Assembly: GCF_016862395.1 (NCBI RefSeq)
Contig: NZ_BOMW01000037.1
Coordinates: 1 to 64,000, forward strand
Origin: Actinoplanes siamensis
Lineage (GTDB): Bacteria > Actinomycetota > Actinomycetes > Mycobacteriales > Micromonosporaceae
DNA: 64,000 nt
Direction of reading: 5' to 3'
The translations under genes and the position numbers were made by a program. A model generated the notes under the pieces. That model saw only the letters and a list, made by a program, of their open reading frames with translations. It was not told where the DNA came from and did no database searches. Below are positions 24,989 to 34,368 of this stretch, piece after piece (the first letter of the stretch is position 1; each line of letters opens with the position of its first letter).

Positions 24989-25312
24989 TCAGTAGCGGGA
25001 GGCCAGGTCGATGCCGAAGGCCTGGACGACCGTCGTTATCAGCAGGGCGGCGACGATCCCGGCCGCGACCAGCGCTCCGACGGTCAGCACCGCCGCCACC
25101 ATCGCCTTGCTGATCCCGCCGAGGCCGTCGGCAACAGACCGCCCGAGGCTCGGCGACGTCCAGGTGATCGGCGGGTAGGCCCGGCCCGGCGCGAAGGCCG
25201 TCGGCCGCGGCGGGGTGCCCCGGAGCCGGCCGGACGTGGTCATGGCCTGGTCGTCGGCGCCGGATCCGGTCCGGCGGTGGCTCTGAGCGGAAGGATTCTC
25301 CTGCAGCAACAT
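24989..25312 (-). CDS. Small single-pass membrane protein, 107 aa
   Basis: The first 65 residues are polar and charged, and one transmembrane helix lies near the C-terminus (MVAAVLTVGALVAAGIVAAL). The family is not recognised. ATG 25312 is well supported by GGGAGGCG six bases upstream; the frame runs further upstream without coding character. The promoter must lie in the AT-richer stretch around 25370-25430. Confidence 0.6.
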   Translation of the reverse strand: MLLQENPSAQSHRRTGSGADDQAMTTSGRLRGTPPRPTAFAPGRAYPPITWTSPSLGRSVADGLGGISKAMVAAVLTVGALVAAGIVAALLITTVVQAFGIDLASRY

Positions 25313-25645
25313 GATGTCGCCTCCCTGCACCCGACTTGCTTTCTGACATGAAGCATGCGCCGGTGGGAGCACGAAAGATATAGACCTTTGAACCTGATTT
25401 ACCAGTGGAAATCGCGTTATAACTTGAAGAACGTGCCTGACGCCGGCCCTCGCGCCTTCCAGGCTCCCGTCCCCGGACGCCGGCCGCCACGAGCCGGCTG
25501 GCCGGGAAGGACCTCCCGGCGCCCGCGACACACCCCCTGAGGGTCAGCCGCCAGCCGTGCCGCGTCGGCGACCGGGCGAAGAGGTGACACCGCTCGGCGC
25601 GCGGCCGACTTGGTACCCCCTGGGGGTATGTGTATGGTGGGGGGT
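25313..25645. other. Divergent intergenic region with an AT-rich core
   Basis: About 330 bases separate the small membrane protein from the secreted metal-associated protein. The 25360-25430 stretch is markedly AT-richer than its surroundings and probably holds the leftward promoter. The right end carries the CsoR-like site. No gene is visible. Confidence 0.5.
25614..25628. promoter_or_regulatory. CsoR-type copper operator
   Basis: TACCCCCTGGGGGTA is a perfect inverted repeat around a central T, and a second GGGGGGTAT lies at about 25638. This C-run/G-run form with flanking TA is that of actinobacterial CsoR operators, which are released by Cu(I). It lies about 18 bases before ATG 25646. Confidence 0.8.
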
Positions 25646-26590
25646 ATGAGGACTTCGGTGCGGCTCACCGCGTACGCGCTCGGATTGATCGTGGTGTTCG
25701 GGGGTGCGGCCGGAGCCGGGCGGCTGTTCGGGCCGGACCCCGCGACGCCCACGCCGGCGCACCCCGAAGCTGCGACCACGCATTCCGGAGTCGAGCGGGC
25801 GCACTCCGATACCGCGCGGGAAAACTCCGCGGGCACGGCGGGGAACCCCGGGACCGGGGCGCACGGCGGGCACGATGCGAGCAAGGCGCTTCCGGGCGGC
25901 CTGCAGGTGACCCAGGACGGATACACGCTGATCCCGCTGACCACGGAACTTCCGGCCGGGAGACGGGAGACGTTCGCGTTCCGGATCATCGGGCCGGACG
26001 CCGAGCCGGTCACCGGGTTCACCGGCGAGCTGCACCTCATCGTGGTCCGCCGGGACATGGCCGGATATCAGCATCTGCACCCGGCCCTGGCCCCCGACGG
26101 CACCTGGTCGGCGCCGCTCACCGTCCGGGACCCGGGGCCGTATCGGGTGTTCGCCGACTTCACGCCGCAGGCCCGCGCACAGGGCCTGGTGCTCGGCGCC
26201 GACGTCACCGCACCCGGTGACTACCGCCCGCGCGGGCTGCCGGGACCGGCCTGGGAGGCGTCCCCCGACGGCTACACCGTGACCCGGGCCGGGGACCCAC
26301 GGGCCGGCGGCACGTCCTGGATGACGATCTCAGTGAGCAGGAACGGTCAGCCGGTGACGCTCGAACCGTATCTCGGCTCTTTCGCGCACCTGGTCGCGCT
26401 GCGGCCGGGCGACCTCGCCTACCGGCACCTGCACCCGCGGGACGGCGCCACCGCCGGCTCGGACGTCACTGTCGACGCCGCGGTCCCGTCCACCGGGGCG
26501 TACCGGCTCTTCCTGGAGTTCAAGCACGGCGGGACGGTGCACCTGGCCGAGTTCACCGCCACCACCGGCACCGGGCACACCCACGACTGA
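25646..26590 (+). CDS. Secreted or membrane-anchored protein under CsoR-like control
   Basis: The 314-residue product has an N-terminal hydrophobic signal or anchor (about 5-25), a His-containing variable linker (about 40-85 with HGGHD), and two beta-sandwich-like halves. Both carry the motif YQHLHP or YRHLHP, about 140 residues apart, and it ends GTGHTHD. The repeated histidine pairs suggest metal binding. Similar proteins accompany copper-exporting ATPases in actinobacteria, though no function is assigned to them. ATG 25646 follows GGTGGGGGG. The CsoR-like site upstream predicts copper induction, and the ATPase pseudogene starts 11 bases downstream. Confidence 0.75.
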   Translation: MRTSVRLTAYALGLIVVFGGAAGAGRLFGPDPATPTPAHPEAATTHSGVERAHSDTARENSAGTAGNPGTGAHGGHDASKALPGGLQVTQDGYTLIPLTTELPAGRRETFAFRIIGPDAEPVTGFTGELHLIVVRRDMAGYQHLHPALAPDGTWSAPLTVRDPGPYRVFADFTPQARAQGLVLGADVTAPGDYRPRGLPGPAWEASPDGYTVTRAGDPRAGGTSWMTISVSRNGQPVTLEPYLGSFAHLVALRPGDLAYRHLHPRDGATAGSDVTVDAAVPSTGAYRLFLEFKHGGTVHLAEFTATTGTGHTHD

Positions 26591-26601
26591 GGGCGGACGC
26601 G

Positions 26602-27360
26602 ATGATTGTCGAGCTTGAGATCGGCGGCATGACCTGCGCCTCCTGCGCCTCGCGGATCGAGAGAAAGCTGAACCGGATGGACGGGGTGACCGCCTCCGTC
26701 AACTACGCCACCGAGAAGGCGACCGCCACGGTCGCGGACGGGGTGACCGCTGCCGACCTGATCGCCACGGTGCACAAGACCGGCTACACCGCGACGCTGC
26801 CGGCGGCCGAGCCGGAGGAGACGGAGAAGTCCGACCCGCTCCGCGACCGGCTGATCATCTCCGGACTGCTGAGCGTCCCGGTGATCGTGCTGGCGATGGT
26901 CCCGGCCTGGCAGTTCGACTACTGGCAGTGGCTCTCGCTGACCCTGGCCGCCCCGGTCGTCGTCTACGGCGGCTGGCCGTTCCACCGCGCCACCTGGACC
27001 AACCTGCGCCACGGCGCGGCCACCATGGACACGTTGGTCTCGCTCGGCACGGGGGTACGCGGCGAGGTCGCCGGCAAGGACGTCCTGGCCGGTCGCGCCG
27101 CCCTGCTGGAGCAGCACGGCTGGACCGTGCATCGACGAGGTGATCGCCGGGGTGTTGCCGGCCGAGAAGGTGGCCGTGATCGCGGATCTGCAGCGGTCCG
27201 GCAAGGTGGTGGCGATGGCCGGCGACGGGGTGAACGACGCGGCCGCCCTGGCCCAGGCCGACCTGGGGGCTGGCCATGGGCACCGGCGCGGACGTGGCGA
27301 TCGAGGCGTCGGACCTGACGCTGGTCCGCGGCGACCTGACCGTGGCGGTGGACGCGACCT
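26602..27360 (+). pseudogene. Collapsed copper-type P1B ATPase
   Basis: The 5' part is intact: an HMA domain with GGMTCASCASRIERKL, a linker, and the first transmembrane helices to [11 protein letters not shown]. At about 27047-27055 it jumps in frame to nucleotide-domain sequence ([20 protein letters not shown]), losing the actuator domain, the C-P-C helix and the D-K-T-G-T phosphorylation site. At about 27128 a second deletion with frame change leads to [20 protein letters not shown] and [18 protein letters not shown]. An extra G in the run 27265-27269 shifts frame again before [20 protein letters not shown]. Homology fades near 27360 with no final membrane helices. It cannot be a working pump. 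Confidence 0.92.
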
Positions 27361-27481
27361 CGACCACGGTCCCGGCCGCCATCGCGCGGCCGCCTCACGG
27401 ACCGCGAAGCCCGGCCCGGCGTGCACCGCCCCGCCCAGGGCGCAGTCCACCCGCGCCCATGTCGACAACTGCCGGACTGTC

Positions 27482-28267
27482 TCAGCCGCCGAGGGACTTC
27501 AGCGCCGACTCCGGCATCTCGACCGTCTCGCTCCTGGCCGGCTTGGCGACCTCCACCTTGGCGCCGAAGTCGGAGTACGTCGCGTCGACCGAGCCCGCGC
27601 CCTTCACGACCGAGTCCATGTCCAGCGACATCTTGCTCAGGTACCCGTCCTTCACCTCCGCGGTGAACGGCACCTGGGTGCTCTTGCCCGCCAGAGCCTT
27701 GAGCATCTCGGCGGTGACCGTCGGCGACTTCGAGATGTCGATCGTGCCGGCGTACCTGCCGGCGCTGGTCTCCTTCACCTCGGTGGCCTCGGCCAGCATC
27801 TTCGCCGAGTTGCGCGGGTCGTTCTTCTCCAGACTCAGCGAGCTGGTGGCCGGCATCTTGCTGGCGTCGACGTGCATCCACTTGCCGTTGCCGTACGCCT
27901 TGGCCGCGGAGCCGCCGAACTTCATGTACAGATCGGTGCCGATCTGGCGCACGCTGACGTCGCCGAGCCCGGCCATCGTCATCGTCATGTCGACCGCCCG
28001 CTTCGGGGTGTCGAACGAGCCGTCGCCGGTCATCCCGCCGATCATCGTCATGTGGATCTTGCCGGTCGAGTTGGTGAGCTTGGCCGCGGCGGCGGCCAGT
28101 TCCCGCGACGCGTCACCGGCCGCCGGGGCGGTCGTGGCAGCCGCCTCGGCGGCGGCGGACGAGCCGGCGCCGCCGGTCGCGGCCGGCGTCTCCTTGTCCT
28201 CGCAGGCGCTGAGCCCGGCGATCGCCACCAGGGCCAGACCCGTGACGGCCAGACGTTGCATCTTCAT
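27482..28267 (-). CDS. Lipoprotein, LppX/LprG-like
   Basis: The 261-residue product has a lipobox (LSAC, Cys about 22), a short Ala/Thr linker, and a domain of alternating beta strands resembling the mycobacterial LppX/LprG lipid-carrier fold ([51 protein letters not shown]). It is anchored to the outer face of the membrane. Lipid carriage is inference from shape. ATG 28267 follows GGGGAGA by eight bases. Confidence 0.75.
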   Translation of the reverse strand: MKMQRLAVTGLALVAIAGLSACEDKETPAATGGAGSSAAAEAAATTAPAAGDASRELAAAAAKLTNSTGKIHMTMIGGMTGDGSFDTPKRAVDMTMTMAGLGDVSVRQIGTDLYMKFGGSAAKAYGNGKWMHVDASKMPATSSLSLEKNDPRNSAKMLAEATEVKETSAGRYAGTIDISKSPTVTAEMLKALAGKSTQVPFTAEVKDGYLSKMSLDMDSVVKGAGSVDATYSDFGAKVEVAKPARSETVEMPESALKSLGG

Positions 28268-28362
28268 CGTGGTGTCTCCCCGTCCCTAGGCATCGGCCGC
28301 TCACCCTAGACCGTCCCGGCAATGCGGTGGCCCGGGGGCGCGGCGGAGCCTAAAGTGCCGGC

Positions 28363-28932
28363 ATGGCACGCGCGGAGGTGTACGTCAGCACGGACGTCGA
28401 AACGGACGGCCCGATCCCCGGACCGCACTCGATGCTGAGCTTCGGCTCGGCGGCCTACTGCGGGGACGGCACCCTGGTCGACACCTTCAGCGCCAATCTG
28501 GAGACGCTCCCGGGCGCCACCGGGCACCCGGCGACGATGAGGTGGTGGGCCACCCAGCCGGCCGCGTGGGCGGCCTGCCGGAAAGACCCGGAGGACCCGG
28601 CCGTCGCGCTGGAGCGGTATCGCGGATGGCTGGAGACACTGCCCGGACGGCCGGTTTTCGTTGGATATCCGGCAGGGTTCGACTTCACGTTCGTGTACTG
28701 GTATTTGATCCGCTTCACCGGGGTGAGCCCGTTCTCGCACTCCGCGCTGGACCTCAAGTCGTATGCGATGGCGTTGCTCGGCACGGAGTTCCGGGCCACC
28801 GTGAAGCGGGCCATGCCGAAGCGGTGGTTCGGGGACTTCCCGCACAGTCACGTCGCGCTCGACGACGCGATCGAGCAGGGCGCGCTGTTCTGCGCGATGC
28901 GCCGGGAACGAGCCCAGCGCCAGAACCCCTGA
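28363..28932 (+). CDS. DEDD-family 3'-5' exonuclease
   Basis: The 189-residue product has the exonuclease fold with acidic motifs: [11 protein letters not shown] (Exo I, Asp and Glu), [12 protein letters not shown] (Exo II, Asp) and [13 protein letters not shown] (Exo III, His and Asp; DEDDh pattern). It is a stand-alone nuclease without a polymerase domain. Short proteins of this type remove 3' nucleotides from RNA or DNA; the substrate cannot be told. GGAG upstream supports ATG 28363. Confidence 0.82.
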   Translation: MARAEVYVSTDVETDGPIPGPHSMLSFGSAAYCGDGTLVDTFSANLETLPGATGHPATMRWWATQPAAWAACRKDPEDPAVALERYRGWLETLPGRPVFVGYPAGFDFTFVYWYLIRFTGVSPFSHSALDLKSYAMALLGTEFRATVKRAMPKRWFGDFPHSHVALDDAIEQGALFCAMRRERAQRQNP

Positions 28933-29046
28933 CCACCAGCCGCCGACCCGCGGCCGGCACCCGGCGGCGCCTCGCGGCGGTCGAGGCGCCCCTGGCAGCC
29001 GGCCGCCATCTCGCGGCCGGCACCCGGAGGTCTCTCGCGACGGCTC

Positions 29047-29098
29047 AGGCGCCTCCGACCGCCGGCCGCGCGCGTGCGGCCGGCGGTCGGAGGCGCCT
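29047..29098. terminator. 23-bp perfect hairpin between convergent genes
   Basis: AGGCGCCTCCGACCGCCGGC and the next three bases (29047-29069) pair exactly with 29076-29098 across a six-base loop. It sits between the exonuclease (plus) and the ABC importer operon (minus), so it can terminate both. The surrounding 28935-29120 is built of similar GGCGCCT/CGGCCGGC words. Confidence 0.8.
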
Positions 29099-29122
29099 CG
29101 TGGCCGGAGTCCGGCGGGCGGG

Positions 29123-30700
29123 TCAATTCGTGGCGGAGCGGAGAGCGCGCAGCCGCCGGGCCTCCGCGGGATCGGTCACCGGAACGGCGGCGAGCAGTTC
29201 CTTCGTGTACGCGTGGCGCGGCTGCTCGTACACCTCGCTCGTCTTTCCGATCTCCACGACGGCGCCGTCCTTGAGCACGGCCACCCGATCGGCGATCTGC
29301 CGTAGCACCGCCAGGTCGTGCGAGACGAAGACCAGGGCGAACCCCAGCTCCTCCCGCAGTTCCTCGATCAGGGCGAGGACCTGCGCCTGGGTGGTGACGT
29401 CCAGCGAGGACACCGGCTCGTCGCAGACGATCAGGCGCGGGGCCGGGGCGAGGGCGCGGGCGATGCCGACCCGTTGCCGCATGCCGCCGGAGAGCTGATG
29501 CGGATAACGATCGTATTCGGACGCCGCCAGCCCTACCCGGTCCAGCAGGGCAACCACCCGGGCGCGCGGGTCGCGCACCCCCGCCAGGCGCAGCGGATCG
29601 GCGATGCTCTCGCCGATCGACCGTCTCGGGTTGAGCGAGGACAGCGGATCCTGGAAGACCATCTGCACCGACCGGCCGCGCCGCCGCGCGATGTCGACCC
29701 CGTCGAAGGTGATCGATCCAGAGGTGGGCGGGACCAGGCCGACCATCATCCGGGCCAGGGTGGTCTTGCCGGTGCCGGACTCGCCGACGATGCCGAGCGT
29801 CTCACCGGCGCACACGTCGAGGCTGACGCCGTCGACCGCCCGGATCGGCGGAGGTTTGCGCAGCGAGCCACGTCGCGGCTGCGGAAAATGCTTGCGTACG
29901 TCGTGCAGCCGCAGCAGTGGCTCCCCCGGCTCGAAGGAGCGCGTGCCCGGCTTCGGGACCGCCGCCAGCAGCGCCCTGGTGTACTCGTGCCGGGGGGCGA
30001 GCAGCACCTGCTCGGTGGTGCCGGACTCGACCGCCCGCCCGTCGCGCATCACCACCACCGACTCCGCCGACCCGGCCACCACGCCCAGGTCGTGGCTGAT
30101 CAGCAGCAGCGCCGCCCCGGTCCGGGCGCGCACCTCGTCGAGCAGGTCGAGGATCTGCGCCTGCACTGTCACGTCGAGCGCCGTGGTGGGCTCGTCCGCG
30201 ACGATCAGTCGCGGACGGCAGGCGATCGCCATCGCGATCAGCGCGCGTTGCCGCATCCCACCGGAGAACTGATGGGGGTACGCCGACGCGCGCCGCGCCG
30301 GGTCCGGGATGTGCACCTGCCCGAGCACCTCGACGGCCCGCGCCCGCGCCGCGCGCCGGGACGCCCCGGTGTGCAGCCGGTACACCTCGGCGATCTGGTC
30401 GCCGACGGTCTGGAACGGGTTGAGCGCGGTCAGCGGCTCCTGGAACACCATGGCGATCCGCGCGCCGCGGAAGGGCCGCGGGTCGGCGGTGACCAGATCG
30501 GTGCCGTCGAAGTCGATCGACCCGGTGACGACTGCCGACTGGTGCAGCCCGAGCAGCGCCAGCGCCGTGGCGCTCTTGCCGGAGCCGGACTCGCCCACGA
30601 TGCCGAGCGACCCGCCGGCCTCGAGCGAGAAGGACAGCCCGTCCACGGCGCGCTTGTCACCGAAACAGATCCGCAGATCCGTCACCTGAAGAAGAGTCAT
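29123..30700 (-). CDS. Fused dipeptide/oligopeptide ABC ATPase (DppD-DppF type)
   Basis: The 525-residue protein contains two complete ABC domains. The N-terminal one has GESGSGKSAT (Walker A), FSGGMRQRALIAMA (signature) and LIVADEPTTALDV (Walker B). The C-terminal one has GESGTGKTTL, LSGGMRQRVGIARA and LIVCDEPVSSLDV. Each carries the oligopeptide-type extension with the EYTRALLAAVP or AYTKELLAAVP tail. Fusion of the D and F subunits gives the ATPase pair in one chain. ATG 30700 overlaps the permease stop (ATGA); an upstream extension belongs to another frame. It is the last gene of the importer operon. Confidence 0.92.
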   Translation of the reverse strand: MTLLQVTDLRICFGDKRAVDGLSFSLEAGGSLGIVGESGSGKSATALALLGLHQSAVVTGSIDFDGTDLVTADPRPFRGARIAMVFQEPLTALNPFQTVGDQIAEVYRLHTGASRRAARARAVEVLGQVHIPDPARRASAYPHQFSGGMRQRALIAMAIACRPRLIVADEPTTALDVTVQAQILDLLDEVRARTGAALLLISHDLGVVAGSAESVVVMRDGRAVESGTTEQVLLAPRHEYTRALLAAVPKPGTRSFEPGEPLLRLHDVRKHFPQPRRGSLRKPPPIRAVDGVSLDVCAGETLGIVGESGTGKTTLARMMVGLVPPTSGSITFDGVDIARRRGRSVQMVFQDPLSSLNPRRSIGESIADPLRLAGVRDPRARVVALLDRVGLAASEYDRYPHQLSGGMRQRVGIARALAPAPRLIVCDEPVSSLDVTTQAQVLALIEELREELGFALVFVSHDLAVLRQIADRVAVLKDGAVVEIGKTSEVYEQPRHAYTKELLAAVPVTDPAEARRLRALRSATN

Positions 30701-31686
30701 CGCAGTTGCACCCGGGGGTCGACGGCGGCATAGAGCAGGTCGGCCGCCGCGTTCGCGACCACGATGATCAGGCCGGTGAGCAGGGTCACCCCGACGACCA
30801 CCGGCAGGTCGATCTGGCGTACCGCGCCGACCAGCAGCTGCCCCACGCCGGGCAGGCCGAACATGGTCTCGGTGAGCACCGCGCCGGTCATGATCCCGGC
30901 GATGTCGATGGCGGTGAGCGTGACCAGCGGCAGCAGCGCTCCGCGCAGGGCCCGGCGCCAGAGGATCCGGCGTTCCGGGATCCCGTACGCCCGGGCTGTC
31001 CGGATGTGGTCCTCGGCCAGGGTCTCCTGGATCCCGGACCGGGTCAGCCGGGCGTACACGGCGGCCTGGATGATCGCCAGGGACACCCAGGGCAGCAGCA
31101 GGTTCTGCGCCCAGAGCAGCGGGTCGGTGGTCAACGGGACGTAGGTGGGGAACGGCAGCCACTGCAGGTGCACGCAGAACAGCAGGAGCAGCAGCAGGCC
31201 GACCAGGAAGACCGGAACCGCGTAACCGGCCAGGATCAGGGCGTTGACCACCCGGTCCAGGATCCGGAAGCGGCGCAGCCCGGCCAGCATCCCGGCGCCG
31301 ATCCCGAACACCAGGGAGAGCACCTCGGCGCCGAGGGCCAGCGCGAACGAGACCGGGATGCGGTCCAGCAGCAGGGTGGTGACCGGCTGGTCGGTCTCGA
31401 AGGAGTAGCCCAGGCAGGGCGCCGGGCAGTGCCGGACGTCCGGGCCGGCCGGGTAGTCCCGGCCGGCGACCAGGCCCTCCAGGAAGTGCCAGTACTGCAC
31501 CGGGATCGGGTCGTCGACGCCCATCGCGGCGCGCACGTCGGCGAGCCGTTCCGGGGTGCAGCCCTTGCCGCAGGTCAGGATCGCCGGGTCGGAGGGGGCC
31601 AGGTAGAACAGGCCGTAGACGAGCGTGGTCAGGAAGAACAGCACCAGCAGAGCGCCGCCGATCCGGCGGATCAGGTAGCCGGTCAT
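30697..31686 (-). CDS. ABC transporter permease, DppB type
   Basis: The 329-residue inner-membrane permease has an N-terminal helix, a long extracytoplasmic loop (about 30-100, with paired cysteines in ILTCGKGCTP and VRHCPAPCLG), and five further helices. The conserved coupling loop reads IRTARAYGIPERRILWRRAL, and the end ADLLYAAVDPRVQLR is typical of DppB. With the partner permease it forms the channel of a peptide- or metal-chelate importer. Start and stop overlap both neighbours by ATGA. Confidence 0.9.
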   Translation of the reverse strand: MTGYLIRRIGGALLVLFFLTTLVYGLFYLAPSDPAILTCGKGCTPERLADVRAAMGVDDPIPVQYWHFLEGLVAGRDYPAGPDVRHCPAPCLGYSFETDQPVTTLLLDRIPVSFALALGAEVLSLVFGIGAGMLAGLRRFRILDRVVNALILAGYAVPVFLVGLLLLLLFCVHLQWLPFPTYVPLTTDPLLWAQNLLLPWVSLAIIQAAVYARLTRSGIQETLAEDHIRTARAYGIPERRILWRRALRGALLPLVTLTAIDIAGIMTGAVLTETMFGLPGVGQLLVGAVRQIDLPVVVGVTLLTGLIIVVANAAADLLYAAVDPRVQLR

Positions 31687-32567
31687 CGGGGCACCTCGGT
31701 CTGGCGGGGGTCGAGGGCGCGGCGCAGCCCGTTGGCGACCAGGACGAACGAGAGCAGAGTGAGGAACAGCAGCGCCCCCGGCAGGAACACGTAGAGCGGG
31801 TCGGCGCGGAACCAGGTGGTGGCCGAGGAGAGCATCTGCCCCCAGGACGGGGTGGGTGGGCGGACCCCGACGCCGAGGAACGACAGCCCGGCCTCGACGA
31901 TCATGTTGTACGGGATCAGCAGGGCCGCGTACGTCAGGATCGGCGCGGTGAGGCCCGGCAGGATCTCCCGCCGCGCGACCCGCCACCAGGACGCCCCGGA
32001 GACCTGGGCGGCCGCCACGTAGTCCCGGGTCCGCAGGGTGAGCGTCTCGCCGCGGCTGATCCGCGCGGTGCCGCCCCAGCCGAGCAGCGCGATGACCGTG
32101 GCCAGCAGCAGCGGCCGGGGCCAGTCCTGCGGCACGATCGCGAGCAGCGAGACCGCCAGCACCAGGATCGGGACGGCCAGCACCAGGTCGATCACCCGGC
32201 TCAGCCCGGCGTCCAGCCACCGGCCGCCGAGTCCGGCGGCGACCCCGAACGTGATGCCGAGCAGCACCTCGAGGGCGGTGGCGGCGAGCGCGACGCCTAC
32301 CGACACCTGCGCGCCGTAGACCAGCCGGGCGAACAGGTCGCGGCCGGTGCCCGGCTCGACGCCGAGCCAGTGCTCGCCGCTGATCCCGCCGAGCGGCCCG
32401 CTCGGCACCCCGCCGCGGGCCGAGTCGAGCAGCGTGTCGTGGTACGTCGTGTAGTCCTGCCCGGCGAGCGCCGCGAGGAGCGGGGCGGTGATCGCGACCA
32501 GCACCATCAGGCCGGCGACCACCGCCCCCGCGACGAAGCCGCGGTCCTTGCGCAGAACACGGATCAC
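31683..32567 (-). CDS. ABC transporter permease, DppC type
   Basis: The 294-residue permease has an N-terminal helix (GFVAGAVVAGLMVLVAITAP), the signature HWLGVEPGTGRDLFARLVYG, and the coupling loop RTRDYVAAAQVSGASWWRVA. It ends in ANGLRRALDPRQ, typical of DppC. GTG 32567 is part of GTGA shared with the stop of the binding-protein gene. Gene order is binding protein, C, B, fused ATPase. Confidence 0.9.
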   Translation of the reverse strand: MIRVLRKDRGFVAGAVVAGLMVLVAITAPLLAALAGQDYTTYHDTLLDSARGGVPSGPLGGISGEHWLGVEPGTGRDLFARLVYGAQVSVGVALAATALEVLLGITFGVAAGLGGRWLDAGLSRVIDLVLAVPILVLAVSLLAIVPQDWPRPLLLATVIALLGWGGTARISRGETLTLRTRDYVAAAQVSGASWWRVARREILPGLTAPILTYAALLIPYNMIVEAGLSFLGVGVRPPTPSWGQMLSSATTWFRADPLYVFLPGALLFLTLLSFVLVANGLRRALDPRQTEVPR

Positions 32568-34258
32568 TTGATCGAGATCCGTGCGATGTCGAGCTGCCCG
32601 CGCCAGCCGTCCGCGTACGCGTTCTTGACGTTCTTCCCGTACAGGTAGACGTCCTTCTCGTGGGTCAGCGGGATGACCAGGGCCAGCTTGCCGATCTTGG
32701 CGTCCAGGGCGCCCCAGCGCGCGGCCGCCGCGGCCGGGTCGGTGAGCGCGTTGATCGCGTCGATCTCGGCGTTCACCTCGGGATCGTTGTACTGCGCGAG
32801 GTTGAAGTTGCCGCCCGCGGTGATGATCTGCCGGCCGTCGAAGATCGGAATCAGGAACGGCCCGCCGGACGGCCAGTCGGCGCCCCAGGTGGCCAGCGCG
32901 AGGCCGGGCTGGGTGGCCGGCTTGCCGGTGACGTCGCGGTACGTCGCGGTGTCGATGGCGTTCAGCTCGACCGTGACACCGGCCTGCTTGAACGCCTCCT
33001 GGACGGCGGAGGCCACCTTGGGCCCGATGCCCTCGCTGTCGTCGTTCTGGTAGGCCAGGTCGATGGTCGGATTGCTGAGCCCGGCCTCGGCGAGCACCTG
33101 CTTGGCCTTGTCCGGGTTGCCGGTGTCGCCGGCCGGGAAGTGGTCGTACGGCTGGTAGCCGAGGGCCTTCTGCGGGGGCAGGAACGTGGTGGACGGGCCG
33201 GCCACCGCCGAACCGCCGAGCGCGTTGACGACCGAGGTGCGATTGATCGCGTACGACAGCGCCTCGCGCACCTTGGGGTTGTCGAACGGCGCCTTCTTGG
33301 TGTTGAAGGCGAGGTACGTGGTGGACGGGAACTCGCCGCGGGTGACCCGCTTGTCCAGCGCCGAGCCGGTGCCGAGCTGGGCGAGCTGCTCCGGGCCGAC
33401 GACCGCGTCGGTGGTGACCGCGTTGGCGTCCTGGCCGGCGCCGGTGACCAGGCGCTGGTTGATCACCGCGGAGTCCAGGCCGGCGGTCACCTCGATCCGG
33501 TCCGGGCACGCGTACCGCAGCTCGTCGACCTGCGTGGACCAGTGCTTGTTGCGGACCAGGACCAGGGACTTCTTCGGCTCGTAGGACTCCACCTGGTACG
33601 GGCCGCTGGAGATCGGGTGGGCCTCGTACTCCGCGCCCTTGTCCTTGCTCTTCGGCACCGGCGCGAACTGGGTCGCGGTGGCCAGGAACGGGAAGTCGCC
33701 CTCCGGCTTGCGCAGCTTGAAGATGATCGTCTTGTCGTCCGGTGTCTCGATCGACTTGATGCCGCCGGGCTGCTTGTACGGCCCCTGGTAGTCGGCCGCG
33801 CCGGCCAGCCAGTCGCGGAAGTAGGGCGCGCCGCCGGGCAGCTCGGGGGCGAACGAGCGCTCGATGCCGTACTTGATGTCGGCAGCGGTGATCGGCGTGC
33901 CGTCCTCGAAGAAGATGCCGTCGCGCAGGTGGTAGGTCCAGGTCTTCGCGCCGTCGGACGGGGTGCCCAGGTCGGTCGCGAGGTCCGGGGCCGGCTTGGT
34001 GCCGGCCTCGCCCGGCTGCCGGTTGCGCGTGGTCAGCGTGCGGAACAGCAGCGACGGGAGGTTGCCGCCGCCGGAGGTGTAGAGCCGCGCGGGGTCGAGA
34101 TGGGTGATGCCGCCCTGGTTCAGCACGGTGAGCGTGCCACCCTGGCAGGTCTTGGGATCGAAGGCCGCATTCGAGCCGGTGGTGTCGCCACCGCCTCCGC
34201 CCTGGCAGCCGGCGAGCAGCACGGTTGCGGAAAGGACAGCGGGTACCAGTCTGCGCAT
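32564..34258 (-). CDS. Extracellular solute-binding protein, family 5 (lipoprotein)
   Basis: The 564-residue lipoprotein has the lipobox LLAGC at about residues 15-19. The body has the family-5 landmarks GGTLTVLNQGGITHLDP at the start of the mature domain, WTYHLRDGIFFEDGTPITAA, and the C-terminal pair of lobes. It captures oligopeptides, nickel chelates or similar ligands and delivers them to the DppBC-like channel encoded downstream. ATG 34258 is the start; the frame continues 32 codons upstream without coding character. A palindrome at 34268-34284 sits ten bases before the start and may be the control site. Confidence 0.9.
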   Translation of the reverse strand: MRRLVPAVLSATVLLAGCQGGGGGDTTGSNAAFDPKTCQGGTLTVLNQGGITHLDPARLYTSGGGNLPSLLFRTLTTRNRQPGEAGTKPAPDLATDLGTPSDGAKTWTYHLRDGIFFEDGTPITAADIKYGIERSFAPELPGGAPYFRDWLAGAADYQGPYKQPGGIKSIETPDDKTIIFKLRKPEGDFPFLATATQFAPVPKSKDKGAEYEAHPISSGPYQVESYEPKKSLVLVRNKHWSTQVDELRYACPDRIEVTAGLDSAVINQRLVTGAGQDANAVTTDAVVGPEQLAQLGTGSALDKRVTRGEFPSTTYLAFNTKKAPFDNPKVREALSYAINRTSVVNALGGSAVAGPSTTFLPPQKALGYQPYDHFPAGDTGNPDKAKQVLAEAGLSNPTIDLAYQNDDSEGIGPKVASAVQEAFKQAGVTVELNAIDTATYRDVTGKPATQPGLALATWGADWPSGGPFLIPIFDGRQIITAGGNFNLAQYNDPEVNAEIDAINALTDPAAAAARWGALDAKIGKLALVIPLTHEKDVYLYGKNVKNAYADGWRGQLDIARISIK

Positions 34259-34267
34259 GCGCGTAAA

Positions 34268-34284
34268 CCTATCGGATCGATAGG
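34268..34284. promoter_or_regulatory. Palindrome before the ABC-importer operon
   Basis: CCTATCG, spacer GAT, CGATAGG: seven-base perfect arms, ten bases upstream of the binding-protein start. The position fits a repressor operator or a leader hairpin that hides the ribosome binding site, as no clear Shine-Dalgarno is visible. No regulator gene is adjacent. Confidence 0.5.
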
Positions 34285-34368
34285 CAAGGTGCACTATTCG
34301 CGCAACAATCGATGCAAATCGTTTAATTTTTGTACGTCGCGAGCTCCCCGCCACGCGCCGCCGGCTCG

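Noticed and set aside
28933-29122. Insertion-sequence remnant
   Set aside because: Inverted repeats are present but there is no transposase fragment and no target-site duplication; a terminator and local word repeats explain it.
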